DNA of 52,399 nucleotides, taken from assembly GCA_014872655.1 (NCBI GenBank), contig WHHJ01000007.1, positions 1 to 52,399 of the forward strand, read 5' to 3'. The DNA comes from Clostridia bacterium (GTDB taxonomy: Bacteria > Bacillota > Clostridia > Oscillospirales > UBA644). The position numbers were made by a program, and so were the translations under genes. The notes under the pieces are model-generated. The model was not told the DNA's origin and ran no database searches. It saw nothing but the letters and a program-made list of their open reading frames with translations. Positions 52,247-52,399 of this stretch are shown here, in pieces; the first letter of the stretch is position 1, and every line of letters starts with the position of its first letter.

Positions 52247-52275
52247 TTGATTTTTAGCGACTGCAGCGATATAAT
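52247..52275 (+). promoter_or_regulatory. typA promoter
   Basis: TTGATT, 17-bp spacer, TATAAT, 39 bp upstream of the GTG start. Confidence 0.78.
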
Positions 52276-52314
52276 AATATAGTTAAAATAATCTATATTT
52301 AAGGAGAATGTAAA

Positions 52315-52399
52315 GTGATTTGCGAGAATTTAAGAAATGTTGCAATCATCGCCCACGTAGACCACGGAAAAACAACGCTGGTCGATGAGATGTTGAAAC
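52315..52399 (+). CDS. typA: GTPase TypA/BipA, N-terminus only
   Basis: Starts at GTG 52315 behind AAGGAG. The 28 residues visible contain IAHVDHGKTTLVDEML, the G1 P-loop of a translational GTPase, preceded by ENLRNVAI, the pattern of TypA/BipA rather than of EF-Tu or LepA. TypA is a ribosome-associated GTPase involved in stress adaptation and 50S assembly. The rest lies beyond the window. Confidence 0.88.
   Translation, partial: MICENLRNVAIIAHVDHGKTTLVDEMLK

Noticed and set aside
1..52399. tRNA or rRNA genes, phage genes or integrases
   Set aside because: No cloverleaf-like GTTCRA-containing segments with paired arms, no rRNA core sequences and no recombinase motifs were recognised on reading both strands; a tRNAscan or rRNA search could overturn this.

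Overview
The window looks like a chromosomal segment of a Gram-positive anaerobe of the class Clostridia, plausibly a gut Oscillospiraceae/Ruminococcaceae-type organism. This is inferred from gene content: anaerobic ribonucleotide reductase (NrdD/NrdG), a six-subunit Rnf complex, LuxS, RicT, a type I dockerin, WG-repeat surface proteins, strong AGGAGG ribosome binding sites, and promoters close to the sigma-A consensus. No rRNA, tRNA, CRISPR array, transposase or phage gene was seen.

Layout. (1) 1-15.2 kb, all minus strand: yigZ, then rnfC-D-G-E-A-B, a 46-aa membrane protein, a YaaO-type decarboxylase, a WG-repeat protein, holB, ricT, a small ferredoxin, trmN6-like, rsmI, luxS, murA, walJ and rlmH (cut by the window edge). 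The order yaaO-holB-yaaT-yabB-rsmI matches the known Bacillus yaaO-yabC cluster, but tmk, yaaQ, yaaR and yabA are absent and the Rnf operon is joined upstream. (2) 15.3-24.1 kb: a Dabb protein and an MFS transporter (plus); nrdD-nrdG (minus) behind a promoter covered by two NrdR-like boxes; cysK (plus); rpmB; and zapA with a U32 peptidase (minus). (3) 24.2-34.8 kb, minus: an accessory surface locus. It holds a 1258-aa secreted protein with three 328-aa repeats and a C-terminal dockerin, a two-gene operon of related secreted proteins of 630 and 718 aa, a membrane-anchored WG-repeat protein, and a fumarylacetoacetase-family enzyme. (4) 35.0-46.3 kb, plus: a long tightly packed run of trmH-like, dprA, topA, trmFO, plsX, an ACP-like gene, rnc, radical SAM, a membrane protein, tetR, an aminotransferase and a small membrane protein. 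(5) 46.5-48.2 kb: an AT-rich island with an uncharacterised HTH protein and a 58-aa protein. (6) 48.3-52.4 kb: cation/proton antiporter, yfbR-like and prs (minus), a lipoprotein (minus), and the start of typA (plus).

Functional threads. Region 1 combines energy conservation at the membrane (Rnf), translation and rRNA modification (RlmH, RsmI), cell wall precursor synthesis (MurA) and the activated methyl cycle (LuxS). Region 4 combines DNA topology and uptake, tRNA modification, phospholipid initiation and RNA processing. Most of these are ordinary core genes.

The points most worth a second look are: the acyl-carrier-like protein between plsX and rnc, which lacks the phosphopantetheine serine; single in-frame stop codons in both dprA and topA, which are adjacent; the dockerin-bearing repeat protein and its two relatives with no recognised domain; the small membrane protein translationally coupled between rnfB and the decarboxylase; and the AT-rich island. 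Nothing here proves a new system. The surface locus and the small Rnf-linked protein are the best candidates for undescribed biology.
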